DNA of 64,000 nt from Neolewinella persica DSM 23188 (GTDB lineage: Bacteria; Bacteroidota; Bacteroidia; Chitinophagales; Saprospiraceae). The notes beneath the pieces are model-generated. The model ran no database searches and was not told the origin of the DNA. It saw only the letters and a list, made by a program, of their open reading frames with translations. The position numbers and the translations under genes are program-made. The stretch's first letter is position 1; every line of letters begins with the position of its first letter. Location: the NCBI RefSeq assembly GCF_000373105.1, contig NZ_KB890439.1:28505-92504 (forward strand). Reading direction: 5' to 3'. This document shows, one piece after another, positions 1-9,067 of the stretch.

Positions 1-818
1 GCAACGAGTACGGATTTGTTTACCTGGTAAGGGATCTCCGTAATGACAATGGTCTCCCGATCGTCGTCGTCGACCACCACTTCGGCGCGTCCACGAAGGA
101 TAACCCGGCCCCGGCCGGTACGGAAAGCTTCTTTTACCCCTTCGATACCAAAGATGATTCCTCCGGTAGGAAAGTCAGGTGCTTTCACGTGCTCCATCAA
201 CTCATCAATGGTAATCTCCGGATTATCAACGGTTGCGATGATTCCGTCTACAACCTCATTGAGGTTGTGGGGCATCATGTTGGTAGCCATACCCACGGCA
301 ATACCAGAGGCTCCGTTTACGAGGAGATTGGGTATTTTGGTGGGCAGCACCGTTGGCTCCTTCAGCGTATCGTCGAAGTTGAGTTGATGGTCAACGGTGT
401 CTTTGTCAAGGTCCCCGAGGATGCTTTCAGAGATGCGGCGCATCCGGGCTTCGGTGTAACGCATGGCGGCGGGAGAGTCTCCGTCCATAGAACCGAAGTT
501 GCCCTGTCCGTCTACCAGGGGGTAGCGGAGGGACCAGTCCTGGGCCATCCGTACCATAGTATCGTACACTGAGCTGTCACCGTGTGGGTGGTATTTACCG
601 AGAACCTCACCGACAATACGGGCTGATTTCTTGTGCGAGTTGCGGTAGCTGAGGCTCAATTGCTCCATTCCAAAGAGGACGCGGCGGTGGACGGGTTTGA
701 GGCCGTCGCGCACGTCCGGGAGGGCCCGGCTAACGATCACCGACATCGAGTAATCGATGTAGGCGGATTTCATCTGGTCTTCAATATTGACCGGAATGAT
801 CCTTTGTTTATCTGGCAT
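1..818 (-). CDS. gyrA: DNA gyrase subunit A, N-terminal part (runs off the left edge)
   Basis: GyrA is the breakage-reunion subunit of the type II topoisomerase that introduces negative supercoils. About 272 residues are visible, starting [16 protein letters not shown]. The winged-helix region contains [20 protein letters not shown], and AAMRYTEAR carries the catalytic tyrosine at about residue 121. The two classic quinolone-resistance positions, Ser and Asp in GDSSVYD (about residues 82 and 86), are the sensitive wild-type residues. The C-terminal wheel domain lies outside the window. The gene is divergent from ubiE across a 446-base spacer that contains an inverted pair of the dispersed repeat. 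The identification is secure; only the exact promoter is uncertain. Confidence 0.97.
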   Translation of the reverse strand, partial: MPDKQRIIPVNIEDQMKSAYIDYSMSVIVSRALPDVRDGLKPVHRRVLFGMEQLSLSYRNSHKKSARIVGEVLGKYHPHGDSSVYDTMVRMAQDWSLRYPLVDGQGNFGSMDGDSPAAMRYTEARMRRISESILGDLDKDTVDHQLNFDDTLKEPTVLPTKIPNLLVNGASGIAVGMATNMMPHNLNEVVDGIIATVDNPEITIDELMEHVKAPDFPTGGIIFGIEGVKEAFRTGRGRVILRGRAEVVVDDDDRETIVITEIPYQVNKSVLV

Positions 819-865
819 ATTCTTTTATCTGGTAAAATCGTAAGTCTCTAATACAAGGCACTTTT

Positions 866-977
866 GGCGGGGCCGCAGGTGCAGGGGGAGTTGGACGGCA
901 AGGCGGTGGGAACCGGTATTGAGCCGGTGCATTTCACCCTGCTCTTAAACTAATTCATTGCACCTGCGACCGCGCCC
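866..977. repeat. Inverted pair of the dispersed GC-rich repeat (copies 1 and 2)
   Basis: The left copy reads GGCGGGGCCGCAGGTGCA (866-883). The right copy ends in GCACCTGCGACCGCGCCC (960-977) and is preceded by the extended flank CACCCTGCTCTT from 934. The two face outward and could fold as one large imperfect hairpin. The rest of the 819-1264 gap shows no convincing gene. Confidence 0.8.
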
Positions 978-1264
978 GAAATATCCCGAAAAGGGTCTAT
1001 TGCGGACGGTCCGCGAAGATAAGAATTTTTACTGGTTTTTAGTAGGGTTTTGCTGCGCTTTCTCTCGCTTTTTCCGGCCCTTTTACTGCGATAATTTGAC
1101 CCGCCGGCGCTTTGATCTCAAACGGCCTGGTTTAGGCCCGCAATCGCCTTCTATTTTAAGTGCTCTCAGACATTAAAAAGGCGGCCTTCGCGTTCAAATC
1201 ATCGTAATCTTACGAACTTTCACTTTTTCCTGAAACCAAACTACGTCCTAATCGTTTCCCCTGC

Positions 1265-2005
1265 ATGGCAACAACCGACCACAACGTAATTAAGCCTTAC
1301 GGCGAAACTGATTCCAAGAAAGAGGAAGTTGGTAAGATGTTCGATAGCATCGCTCCTACCTACGATCTATTGAACCGTGGCACCTCCCTGGGTGTCGATA
1401 CGCTCTGGCGGGCGAAAATGATCAGGCAACTCGACCCCACTGTCCATAAAAAAATCCTTGATGTGGCTACTGGAACGGCTGATGTGGCCATCCAGACCGT
1501 CAAGCGAGCAAACGTAGACCACGTTACCGGACTTGATCTGAGCGAAGGAATGCTGAAATACGGCCGTAAAAAGGTGGCTGCTGCTGGCCTGAAGGATCGG
1601 ATCACGCTGGTGCAGGGAGACAGCGAGAGCCTGCCTTATCCCGACGGTTCCTTCGATGCCGTGACGGTTTCTTTTGGCGTTCGCAATTTCGAGAACCTGG
1701 AAAAAGGTCTTGCTGAAATGCACCGGGTACTTCGTCCGGGAGGAAAATTAGTGGTACTGGAGTTCAGCCGTATTACCTTTGCGCCGATCAGATGGGGTTT
1801 TAATTTCTACTTCGGTAAAATTATGCCGCTGATTGGTCGTTTACAGTCGAAAGACCCCCGAGCTTACGCCTATTTGTTCGAGAGTGTTCAGGCTTTCCCC
1901 AGTGGAAAGACCTTCACCGGCATCCTCGATAAGGTAGGTTACAAACAAACTGAATGCAAAGCATTAACTTTCGGAATTGCCTCCATCTATACGGCCGAGA
2001 AGTAG
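1265..2005 (+). CDS. ubiE: Demethylmenaquinone C-methyltransferase
   Basis: This SAM-dependent enzyme performs the last step of menaquinone synthesis, methylating the quinone ring. The protein has 246 residues, the normal length for UbiE/MenG. The N-terminal KEEVGKMFDSIAPTYDLLN is a family signature. SAM motif I is ILDVATGTAD (about 64-73), followed by GLDLSEGML (89-97) and the later HRVLRPGGKLVVLEFS block. Menaquinone is the expected quinone in Bacteroidota, so the MenG role is more likely than ubiquinone synthesis. Its 3' end overlaps the start of porT by 52 bases in another frame. Confidence 0.95.
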   Translation: MATTDHNVIKPYGETDSKKEEVGKMFDSIAPTYDLLNRGTSLGVDTLWRAKMIRQLDPTVHKKILDVATGTADVAIQTVKRANVDHVTGLDLSEGMLKYGRKKVAAAGLKDRITLVQGDSESLPYPDGSFDAVTVSFGVRNFENLEKGLAEMHRVLRPGGKLVVLEFSRITFAPIRWGFNFYFGKIMPLIGRLQSKDPRAYAYLFESVQAFPSGKTFTGILDKVGYKQTECKALTFGIASIYTAEK

Positions 2006-2700
2006 TACTCACCCTGCTCCTAACAGTATTCCTTTGCACCTGCGCCCGCGCCCAATTCACTGGCGGGAACAACTACAATTTCTACGACTTTCAGAACAAA
2101 CAGTTCTACTTCGGTCTCACCCTTGGGTTTAACTCCAGCCGGTACACCCCGTTTCGTAGTGAGGACTTCATCTTCAGGGACACCATCATCGGCGTAAAAA
2201 GCCTTAATGGCCCCGGCTTTAACCTTAACATGATCGCTAACCTGAAAATCGGACAGTACTTCGACTTCAGGTTTTTACCCGGCTTCAGCTTCGCCGAACG
2301 TCGACTGAACTATACGCAGAATACCCGGATCACCAGAGAAACCCAGGAGTCCGTGCAATCTGTTTTCGTTGAGTTGCCTTTCCACTTTCGCTATAAATCA
2401 GCGCCTTACCGGGATAAGCGTTTGTTTCTGATCGGTGGTGTCAAATACAGTTTCGACGTAGCCAGTGAGAGTCGAACCAGACAAGCTGAGAACCTGGTCA
2501 GGATAAGTCCGCACGATTTTCATATAGAATACGGCGCAGGAATGCAGTTCTTCTTCGACTATTTCATCTTCTCTCCCGAGTTCAAGATCAGTCAGGGAAT
2601 TGGTAATACCCTCCTCTTTAACCCTAACCTGCCTGAAAGTACGGTGCTGGAGAAGGTGCTGAGCCGGACGTTTACGTTGTCGTTCCACATTGAGGGGTAA
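1954..2700 (+). CDS. porT: PorT family outer-membrane beta-barrel protein (T9SS)
   Basis: PorT is an outer-membrane-associated protein of the type IX secretion/gliding machinery. The 248-residue product has a signal peptide with hydrophobic core LTLLLTVFL and probable cleavage after CARA, then alternating beta-strand sequence such as KQFYFGLTLGFNSSRY. Position directly after ubiE matches the ubiE-porT neighbourhood seen in many Bacteroidota. The start is odd: the only in-frame ATG lies inside ubiE, and the whole hydrophobic core and cleavage region are encoded by a copy of the dispersed repeat (2008-2055). The original start was probably replaced by the repeat. A non-ATG start inside the repeat cannot be excluded. 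Confidence 0.85.
   Translation: MQSINFRNCLHLYGREVVLTLLLTVFLCTCARAQFTGGNNYNFYDFQNKQFYFGLTLGFNSSRYTPFRSEDFIFRDTIIGVKSLNGPGFNLNMIANLKIGQYFDFRFLPGFSFAERRLNYTQNTRITRETQESVQSVFVELPFHFRYKSAPYRDKRLFLIGGVKYSFDVASESRTRQAENLVRISPHDFHIEYGAGMQFFFDYFIFSPEFKISQGIGNTLLFNPNLPESTVLEKVLSRTFTLSFHIEG
2008..2055 (+). repeat. Dispersed GC-rich repeat, copy 3 (inside porT signal peptide)
   Basis: Full-length forward copy: the flank CTCACCCTGCTCCT, a spacer, then TTTGCACC followed by TGCGCCCGCGCCC. It begins three bases after the ubiE stop and is translated in the porT frame. Confidence 0.85.
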
Positions 2701-2803
2701 CTAAAGTTAGTTGATTGGTAGTGGAGTTTGGTCTCACCTTTGAGTCGTTAGCGAGCAGTATACAGCTTTTGCTAATAGCTTAAAGAACCTAACCCATATA
2801 CCG

Positions 2804-4432
2804 ATGCGCTACCCATTAATCCTGTTGTATTCGTCGATCATTTGTTTACTTCAATTTGGTTGTAACAACCCACCTGTCTTAACTGACGTGGTAAATACCA
2901 CCGCTTATCCACGCCAGGTGCTGGGGGTTGATGGCAGCAATTTGCTTTTAGCCAGCGTAAAGTGGGATGCTGGCCTGGCCTCCGAAGAAAATGTAGCCTC
3001 TTCATTCATCTCTGCACGCTATTTTCAGGTGCCTGCCGGAAGTTCTGCAGGGAACCATCCGGTACGTTTAAGTAATTCTGTTGGCCTTTCGGCAAATACT
3101 ATAAACGTGAATGTCCTGCCTCCTAGTGGAAGCTGGCCCCAGCCCCGAATTGAGGATATTGGTATCACTAACATGGCCACCCGTACCGATTCCGCCTCCT
3201 TCTGGTTAACCGTAGCGGTGGCCAATGGAGACATAGATGGTAAGGTCCTGGTTGACGGAGTCGAAATGACTACGGCTATGTATTCTGCTATTCCAACCGA
3301 TGAGTTGGTTGCCCACACGCCTAGTACATATGGCTACCCAATCTACCATTACTGCTTATACTTTGCACTAGTGAAGCCGAGAGTCTACGGCAGCACTTTG
3401 AATGTGCAATTTCGCAATAATACCGGAGTTACGTCAGCGGGAAGATCGTATCAATTGCCAGCGACGTTGGCTGATTTGGACAGTGATGGAGACGGGCTTA
3501 AGGATACCTGGGAAACGAATGGTTATCCAGCCCCTTCTGGAGCGACCATTGACCTGGAAGCAATAGGTTGCGACCCGCACCGTAAGGATGTCCTAATCGA
3601 GGTGGATTGGATTGCCGCCGCTGTCCCACAAAACGGCATTTGGGCCAATATTGAAAATACTTTTGCTGCAGCACCCGTTCTAAATCCAGATGGTTCCCGG
3701 GGCATCAACGCGATCATTGATCGTGGGCAAGGCGGTGGACTGAACAATGGAGGTACGGTACTGGCGAATCATAGCAGCATGGATTTTGGGCCTGCTTCAG
3801 GGGTCGCCAACTATGTTGACTTTTTCACCTATAAGGCAAATGCCATTAATTTTAATCCTGATCGACTCAGGCTATTTCACTACGCAGCTATTGGGCGCGC
3901 AATGCCAGGTGGCTTCAGTGGACGTGGTGAAATTTTTGGTAACGATTTCATCATGACTTTTACCACTTTCCCGCAATGGGGAAATGAGTTGGCAGAGTCG
4001 GGCACCTTTCTACACGAGTTCGGACACAACCTGGGCTTGAGACATGGAGGCATCAACGACGGAGCCGTTGACGCTAATCGACATTATAAACCAAATTTTC
4101 ACTCGCAAATGAATTATCGTTATCAATTCCCCGGCGTCTCTACTGATTGCGATGTCACGCCAGATGGTGGTCTTGATTTTTCCCAGGGAGTCTTTGCGAG
4201 TATCAGCGAAGCAACCGTTCGCGAAACCGACGGAATCTGTGATGGTACGAATATCGACTATAACTGCGACGGAGACACCAACGACACTGGCCCACTGGAC
4301 ATCAATAGTCGTCCTGGTTTATGTCCTAATGGCGGAGACGGCATCAATGGTACGAGCCATAGAGACTATGACCAGTGGGGAAACCTGCAACTCTCCTTTA
4401 CTTCAGCCGGTAGTACCTGGGCTAATAATTGA
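2804..4432 (+). CDS. Secreted metzincin-like zinc metalloprotease lipoprotein
   Basis: This 542-residue protein has a lipoprotein signal (hydrophobic stretch then LLQFGC, Cys20), so it is probably anchored in the outer membrane. The extended zinc motif HEFGHNLGLRH starts at His404 (HExxHxxGxxH). It is followed by a possible Met-turn, SQMNY, at Met436. Together these are typical of metzincins. The N-terminal third resembles an IPT/TIG-like beta domain, and DSDGDGLKDTWE near residue 230 is a calcium-binding thrombospondin type 3-like stretch, as seen in many secreted Bacteroidota proteins. The substrate is unknown. It is followed after 22 bases by another probable lipoprotein, so the two may be co-transcribed. 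Confidence 0.8.
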   Translation: MRYPLILLYSSIICLLQFGCNNPPVLTDVVNTTAYPRQVLGVDGSNLLLASVKWDAGLASEENVASSFISARYFQVPAGSSAGNHPVRLSNSVGLSANTINVNVLPPSGSWPQPRIEDIGITNMATRTDSASFWLTVAVANGDIDGKVLVDGVEMTTAMYSAIPTDELVAHTPSTYGYPIYHYCLYFALVKPRVYGSTLNVQFRNNTGVTSAGRSYQLPATLADLDSDGDGLKDTWETNGYPAPSGATIDLEAIGCDPHRKDVLIEVDWIAAAVPQNGIWANIENTFAAAPVLNPDGSRGINAIIDRGQGGGLNNGGTVLANHSSMDFGPASGVANYVDFFTYKANAINFNPDRLRLFHYAAIGRAMPGGFSGRGEIFGNDFIMTFTTFPQWGNELAESGTFLHEFGHNLGLRHGGINDGAVDANRHYKPNFHSQMNYRYQFPGVSTDCDVTPDGGLDFSQGVFASISEATVRETDGICDGTNIDYNCDGDTNDTGPLDINSRPGLCPNGGDGINGTSHRDYDQWGNLQLSFTSAGSTWANN

Positions 4433-4454
4433 TTTAACGCTTAAATACAAGGTC

Positions 4455-5192
4455 ATGCACCGCATAATACTACTTGTTTTTCTTCTTGTTCCGATGTTTT
4501 CCTGTGCACAGAGTGTGCGGGACCAGTTTCCGGGAACACCACCACCACCGCTAAATCGTCCGACCAAGCCCGTAAGGATTGATACCCGAAAGGATATTCA
4601 ACGCATACCGGATAAAGGAGCTCACCCGGTGGCAATTTTTACAAGTAAGGAGCAGCCTTACCTGGGAGAATTTAAAGGAACGGCCAAAGGATTGATAACC
4701 GAAAACGGCCGGTGCCTGAACTTCGACCTCAAACGTGGAATATCAGTAGACGCTTGTTTTGCTTTACCCGATGGGTTTGCGTTTCCAAAGGAACTTCTTC
4801 CGACCTTGCAGGTAGACCTGCGCTCGTTCAGCGGATTAGAAGGTAAAAAGGAGCACCTGTATCTCCAGGCACCGGAGAGCAAGGAGTTTGGTATGAGCTA
4901 TCACTTCGAACAAGCTGATGAGCCCCAGACCGTGAAGTTTGGTAAGCTCCCTGCTGTTTCTCAGCAAAAGGCTTCGGGGAATAATGAAAGCGACTATCAG
5001 GAAGCCGAAGCACAAATAGAGACGGATAACGGTCCGGAAACGTTGAAGGTAGGACAGCTAACGACCGTACGTTTCAACGGCGTCACTTACCGTGTTTACC
5101 TTCACAGCTCTACTTACCTCCGAAATGGAGGAAGCTGTGGTGAAGGCGGATACATTCTGAGACTGTTATTGCTTAGTGGTAGTGGGGCTTAG
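4455..5192 (+). CDS. Hypothetical secreted protein or lipoprotein
   Basis: The product has 245 residues. The start was placed at the ATG giving MHRIILLVFLLVPMFSC, because the reading frame upstream only overlaps the protease gene out of frame. The signal peptide could be lipoprotein-type (Cys17) or cleaved after SCAQ. The mature part begins with a proline-rich linker (FPGTPPPPLNRP), then soluble sequence with no recognised domain. It contains two stretches with similar wording (KFGKLPAV and KVGQLTTV), possibly a small internal repeat. It directly follows the protease gene in the same orientation. Confidence 0.65.
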   Translation: MHRIILLVFLLVPMFSCAQSVRDQFPGTPPPPLNRPTKPVRIDTRKDIQRIPDKGAHPVAIFTSKEQPYLGEFKGTAKGLITENGRCLNFDLKRGISVDACFALPDGFAFPKELLPTLQVDLRSFSGLEGKKEHLYLQAPESKEFGMSYHFEQADEPQTVKFGKLPAVSQQKASGNNESDYQEAEAQIETDNGPETLKVGQLTTVRFNGVTYRVYLHSSTYLRNGGSCGEGGYILRLLLLSGSGA

Positions 5193-5250
5193 GATATCAA
5201 CCAGGATATTCTCACAAGCATGAGACTTGTCATCCGTCTATCTTCGACGT

Positions 5251-6006
5251 TTACCGAGCCTTAATGATCGGGACAAAATTCTCCACAGAAAGACTAGCCC
5301 CCCCAACAAGCCCGCCATCAACGTCCTCCATACCAAACAGCTCCTCGGCATTGTCAGGTTTGACGGAGCCACCGTAAAGAATGGTAGTACTGTTCGCAAT
5401 GGTATCGCCAAACTGGTTAGCGACCATCTGACGTATAAAAGAATGCATCTCCTGTGCCTGTTCGGGGCTGGCAGTAACACCAGTACCAATGGCCCAGACG
5501 GGTTCGTAGGCAATGACCACCTTTTCCATTTGCGCCGGATCGAGGCTGAAGAGTGCTTGCTCGATCTGCTTGCCAACGATCATTTCGTGGTTCCCTGCTT
5601 CCCGAATATCCAATTTTTCTCCACAACAGTAGATGGGGAGTAAGCCAGCATTAAGGGCTTTATTAATCTTTATGTTGACCAGTGAATCGTTTTCTCCGAA
5701 GTATTCGCGGCGCTCGCTGTGCCCCAGAATTACGTAGTCTACTCCAGCATCGGCAAGCATGGCAGCACTGAGCTCACCGGTGTACGCTCCGTTGTCTTTG
5801 TGGTGCATGTTCTGTGCCGCCACGAAGTAACCTTCGTGTTGGGCCGTTATTTCCTTGATGCTCATCAACTGAATGGCGGGCACGCCGAATACGACTTTAG
5901 TTGGCGGGGTACCTGCTGCTGCGATTATGTCTTCAGCCAAAGCCTTGCCCTGGGTTGGTGTGGTGTTCATTTTCCAGTTACCGGCGACCATTGTGCGTGA
6001 TGTCAT
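5251..6006 (-). CDS. tpiA: Triose-phosphate isomerase
   Basis: This glycolytic/gluconeogenic enzyme interconverts dihydroxyacetone phosphate and glyceraldehyde 3-phosphate in the cytoplasm. The protein has 251 residues, the usual size. The N-terminal VAGNWKMN carries Lys12. YVILGHSERR carries the electrophilic His96, and AYEPVWAIGTG carries the catalytic Glu168. The phosphate-binding ending LYGGSVKPDN and GGLVGGASL are also present. It stands alone, convergent with the preceding plus-strand gene and upstream of bioB on the same strand. Confidence 0.97.
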   Translation of the reverse strand: MTSRTMVAGNWKMNTTPTQGKALAEDIIAAAGTPPTKVVFGVPAIQLMSIKEITAQHEGYFVAAQNMHHKDNGAYTGELSAAMLADAGVDYVILGHSERREYFGENDSLVNIKINKALNAGLLPIYCCGEKLDIREAGNHEMIVGKQIEQALFSLDPAQMEKVVIAYEPVWAIGTGVTASPEQAQEMHSFIRQMVANQFGDTIANSTTILYGGSVKPDNAEELFGMEDVDGGLVGGASLSVENFVPIIKAR

Positions 6007-6089
6007 GTTTGTTGTAGGTAGTGCCGGGGACTTGCCTGGCGGTTTTCATTTTCCCGAATGGCGGACGCTTTGCGGCTTTACCGGGAGAT

Positions 6090-6192
6090 TGATTGGATGA
6101 GCCCCTGCGGGGCTTAATGTTTGTTTTTTCCCGGATTCCGGCCGCTGCGCGGCCTTCATCCAGGGTTATTCTGGGTTGACCCCCTACGGGAT
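6090..6192. repeat. Cluster of short GC-rich hairpins between tpiA and bioB
   Basis: Three small palindromes occur in a row: GCCCCTGCGGGGC (6101-6113), GGCCGCTGCGCGGCC (6140-6154) and CCCCTACGGG (6181-6190). The same style of hairpin is seen near 57.9-58.2 kb. One or more may terminate bioB transcription, but none has a clear T-run. Confidence 0.5.
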
Positions 6193-6198
6193 CTGGTA

Positions 6199-7281
6199 TT
6201 ACTTGCGTTTCTCTTCGTTGCGTTCAATTTTATGGCCCGGACGAGACCATTTGATCCGCGTTTTTTCGCCAGGTGCGCCTGGATCTTCTTTGATCTCCGG
6301 CTTCTCCCCTTTAGCGTAGGCAGTAGCGGGTTTCAGACCAAGATTGTTGAACATTTCTAGGTCTTCAAAGGCTTCAGGATTGGGCGTGGTCAGCAGCCTG
6401 TCACCTGCGAAGATAGATCCAGCTCCTGCCAGGAAACAAAGAGCCTGACCCTCCGGGGTCATGCTGGTACGACCGGCGGAAAGACGTACGGTGGTCGTCG
6501 GCATCATGATCCGGGTAACGGCAATCATGCGGACCATCTCGAAGATCGGGACGGGACGCTGGTCTTCCAGTGGCGTACCTTCTACTGCGACTAATGCATT
6601 AATGGGAACCGACTCCGGTTGCGGCGTCAGGCTGGAGAGGGTGATCAGCATTTTTAGCCGGTCATCGATGGACTCACCCATGCCGATGATGCCGCCGGAG
6701 CAAACCGTCAGACCTGCATTCCGGGCGTTACCGATGGTTTCGATCCGGTCCTGGTACCCCCGGGTGGAGATTACTTCTTTATAATATTCCTCGGAGCTGT
6801 CAAGGTTGTGGTTATAGGCATACAGGCCAGCTGCTGCGAGTCGTTCCGCCTGGTTAGGTGTAAGCATGCCTAGCGTCGCGCAAACTTCCATATCCAGGCC
6901 GTTAACGGTGCGGACCAGATCCAGCACCTGCTCAAACTCTCCGTCATCCTTTACGTTTCGCCAGGCAGCGCCCATACAAAGCCGGCTACTGCCGATGCCT
7001 TTGGCCCGTTCAGCGGCAGTTTTTACCTGCTCTACGGTCATCAGGGCATTCTCTTCAATGTCCGTATGGTACCGGGCAGCCTGTGGGCAATAGCCACAAT
7101 CTTCCGGGCAGCCGCCGGTTTTGATGCTCAGTAAGCTGCTCATCTGTACCTCGTTCGGATCGTGGTGCTCGCGGTGAACACCAGCGGCACGGAAGACAAG
7201 GTCCATCAAAGGGCTGTCGTGTAACTCACGCAGGGCTTCCAGGCTCCAGGCCTTGGTAATAGGTTCTGTTTTTGCGGTCAT
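6199..7281 (-). CDS. bioB: Biotin synthase
   Basis: BioB is the radical SAM enzyme that inserts sulfur into dethiobiotin in the last step of biotin synthesis. The cluster motif GGCPEDCGYCPQ (CxxxCxxC) is present. Other family blocks are CMGAAWRNVKDDGEFEQVL, ATLGML, YNHNLDSSEEYY and LSAGRTSM. The start was set at the internal ATG giving MTAKTEPITKAW; an ATG 33 bases upstream would add 11 residues unlike the family. The C-terminus has an unusual basic tail (ending IKWSRPGHKIERNEEKRK). No other bio genes are in the window. Confidence 0.95.
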   Translation of the reverse strand: MTAKTEPITKAWSLEALRELHDSPLMDLVFRAAGVHREHHDPNEVQMSSLLSIKTGGCPEDCGYCPQAARYHTDIEENALMTVEQVKTAAERAKGIGSSRLCMGAAWRNVKDDGEFEQVLDLVRTVNGLDMEVCATLGMLTPNQAERLAAAGLYAYNHNLDSSEEYYKEVISTRGYQDRIETIGNARNAGLTVCSGGIIGMGESIDDRLKMLITLSSLTPQPESVPINALVAVEGTPLEDQRPVPIFEMVRMIAVTRIMMPTTTVRLSAGRTSMTPEGQALCFLAGAGSIFAGDRLLTTPNPEAFEDLEMFNNLGLKPATAYAKGEKPEIKEDPGAPGEKTRIKWSRPGHKIERNEEKRK

Positions 7282-7548
7282 GTGGGTCGCGGTTTGGACG
7301 GCAAATATAGGCAAGTAGTCAAGCAGTAAAGTAGTCAGGCCGTCAAATAGTCGGGGAGCTAGGTAGTCCGGGAGCTCGGGAGTTGGATCGCTACGTTGTC
7401 AACCAGTCACCTAACTGCTTGATTATTTGACCATTTAACGATCATATATTTGGGCGCGACCGCAGGTGCAGTGGAAGGTTTTTTGAACAAGAGAAGAGTC
7501 TTACCAACGTTTTTAACCGTAATTCCGTCTTACGGGTAAAGCAATAAC
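7282..7548. other. Spacer with degenerate AGTC repeats and dispersed repeat copy 4
   Basis: Bases 7312-7400 are low complexity, built from variants of AAGTAGTC and GGGAGCT. At 7452-7470 lies a reverse copy of the dispersed repeat, GGGCGCGACCGCAGGTGCA, with flank AACAAGAGAAGAG. Nothing coding is seen. Confidence 0.7.
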
Positions 7549-8685
7549 GTGCGTCTTATAAAATTTCTACCATTTGTGTTTTTGTTGGCCGGCTGCCAGG
7601 ACGACGATGGTGTCCGAACTCCGGATGGATTCTTCGACTGCGAAAGCATAGCTAGTAGCTGGTCCGCGCAAAGTAACGCTTATCTCGTCTTTCATTACCC
7701 GCAGGATATCACCTTTATATCCGCTAATGATGCCGTTGCCGTTAGCAGATCAGGGCAAATTTCGCGGTCCTCGGATGGCGGGAGAACCTGGACGGTGACT
7801 GAAACTTACTGGAATGGTACCGTTGCAAATGAAAATGCCACTACCCGCGCCCGGTTATGGACAGTTCAGGCCATAAATGGAGACTTGATATATGCTGCCG
7901 GCGAAGATGAAGACGATCGTCGCTTTGATGGTGATATTGAAACAGATGCTGTCTTTCTAACTTCCGCCGATGGCGGGCGGTCCTGGGATAAAAGGTACGC
8001 TACCGGACTAAGCGGCATATCGGATATTCGATTCATTGACGCCGATCAAGGATTTGCCTTGGGGGCTCCCAACGAAAATCCGGCGGATCAGCGCATCTGG
8101 TTGTTCGCCACTGAAGACGGCGGAGAAAGCTGGAACCCGACAACTCTGGCCTACGACCGGTTGGCTTCTCCTAAGTTTCTGGATCGTCCCGAAGCAGTTA
8201 GTCACGTCGTTAAAATAAATACACAGGATGAATATGCCTTACTTACTCTAAACACTTTGGACGGTACGTGGGCCGAGAGCCCGCTTCCAGACAACGCTCA
8301 ATATACCGTCCGATTCGTAACGCGTGATTTTGGAACAGCGGTCAACCACGAAGGCCTTTGGGTTACCGAAGACGGTGGAACAACCTGGACTTTGCGACAG
8401 CAAGAGGTGGTTAGTGCTGGCACCCTGCTGTACCTTTCGGATGAGGAGAATTGGCTGGCAATCAATCGAATCACCAAGATAGAAACGGGTGGAGGGGAAG
8501 CCTGGGAGGTGCTGTTGTATTATGAAGTGTCCGAGACAAAAGACGGAGGAACAACCTGGGAAACCCGGAAAGTAGCAAAAGACTGCGATTACGTAAACTC
8601 TTTCAATGGCCTGGTCGTACGCACCCCCGATAACGGATTTCTTACCGTTGCTTCACGGTCTAACCTGATTCGCTTCATGAATTAA
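7549..8685 (+). CDS. Asp-box/Ycf48-like repeat lipoprotein
   Basis: The 378-residue product starts at GTG and has a short lipoprotein signal (FLLAGC, about Cys16). The mature chain repeats an Asp-box pattern, seen as SSDGGRTW, SADGGRSW, TEDGGESW, TEDGGTTW and TKDGGTTW, spaced as in BNR/Ycf48-like beta-propellers. Such proteins are exposed on the cell surface or outer membrane; a specific ligand cannot be named. A decayed copy of its C-terminal part follows immediately downstream, which suggests a tandem paralogue has been lost by deletion. Confidence 0.8.
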   Translation: MRLIKFLPFVFLLAGCQDDDGVRTPDGFFDCESIASSWSAQSNAYLVFHYPQDITFISANDAVAVSRSGQISRSSDGGRTWTVTETYWNGTVANENATTRARLWTVQAINGDLIYAAGEDEDDRRFDGDIETDAVFLTSADGGRSWDKRYATGLSGISDIRFIDADQGFALGAPNENPADQRIWLFATEDGGESWNPTTLAYDRLASPKFLDRPEAVSHVVKINTQDEYALLTLNTLDGTWAESPLPDNAQYTVRFVTRDFGTAVNHEGLWVTEDGGTTWTLRQQEVVSAGTLLYLSDEENWLAINRITKIETGGGEAWEVLLYYEVSETKDGGTTWETRKVAKDCDYVNSFNGLVVRTPDNGFLTVASRSNLIRFMN

Positions 8686-8718
8686 ATTCCCCTTATAGTA
8701 GACGGGGCTACCGATTAG

Positions 8719-8958
8719 AATAACTGGTTGGCCATCAAGGAAATAACCCTTTGGTACGACAATCGCCTTGAGGGAGCAACTGAATTACTTCATTACGAAG
8801 TCTTAACAACAACCGACGGCGGTACCACCTGGACAAGCAGGAAAGTCGACAAGGATTGCAATTATGATCTGCCTTACCAGGTAAACCCAACGCGGACCCC
8901 TAATGGAGGCTTTCTGACGGTGACCTCGAGGGCCAACCTGATTACTTTCGACAATTAA
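8719..8958 (+). pseudogene. Remnant duplicate of the Asp-box lipoprotein C-terminus
   Basis: Directly after an in-frame stop, the sequence reads NNWLAIKEITLWYDN and later TDGGTTWTSRKVDKDCNY, ending in a variant of the upstream gene's last residues (GFLTVTSRANLI against GFLTVASRSNLI). It aligns with the last 80 or so codons of the neighbour but has no signal peptide and no convincing start, so it is most likely a leftover of a tandem copy. Confidence 0.75.
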
Positions 8959-8977
8959 GCAGACGTCAAAGGCCTCA

Positions 8978-9021
8978 ATCCTTGCTTTTAAAACCTTTCC
9001 CCTGCACCGGCGGCCGCGCCC
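8978..9021 (+). repeat. Dispersed GC-rich repeat, copy 5
   Basis: Forward copy with core GCACCGGCGGCCGCGCCC (9004-9021) and flank AATCCTTGCTTTT. It lies between the convergent remnant gene and the phospholipase-like gene. Confidence 0.75.
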
Positions 9022-9067
9022 TGAAGAGGGAATAAGATAATTGTTGAATTAATAATTTCCGCATTGA

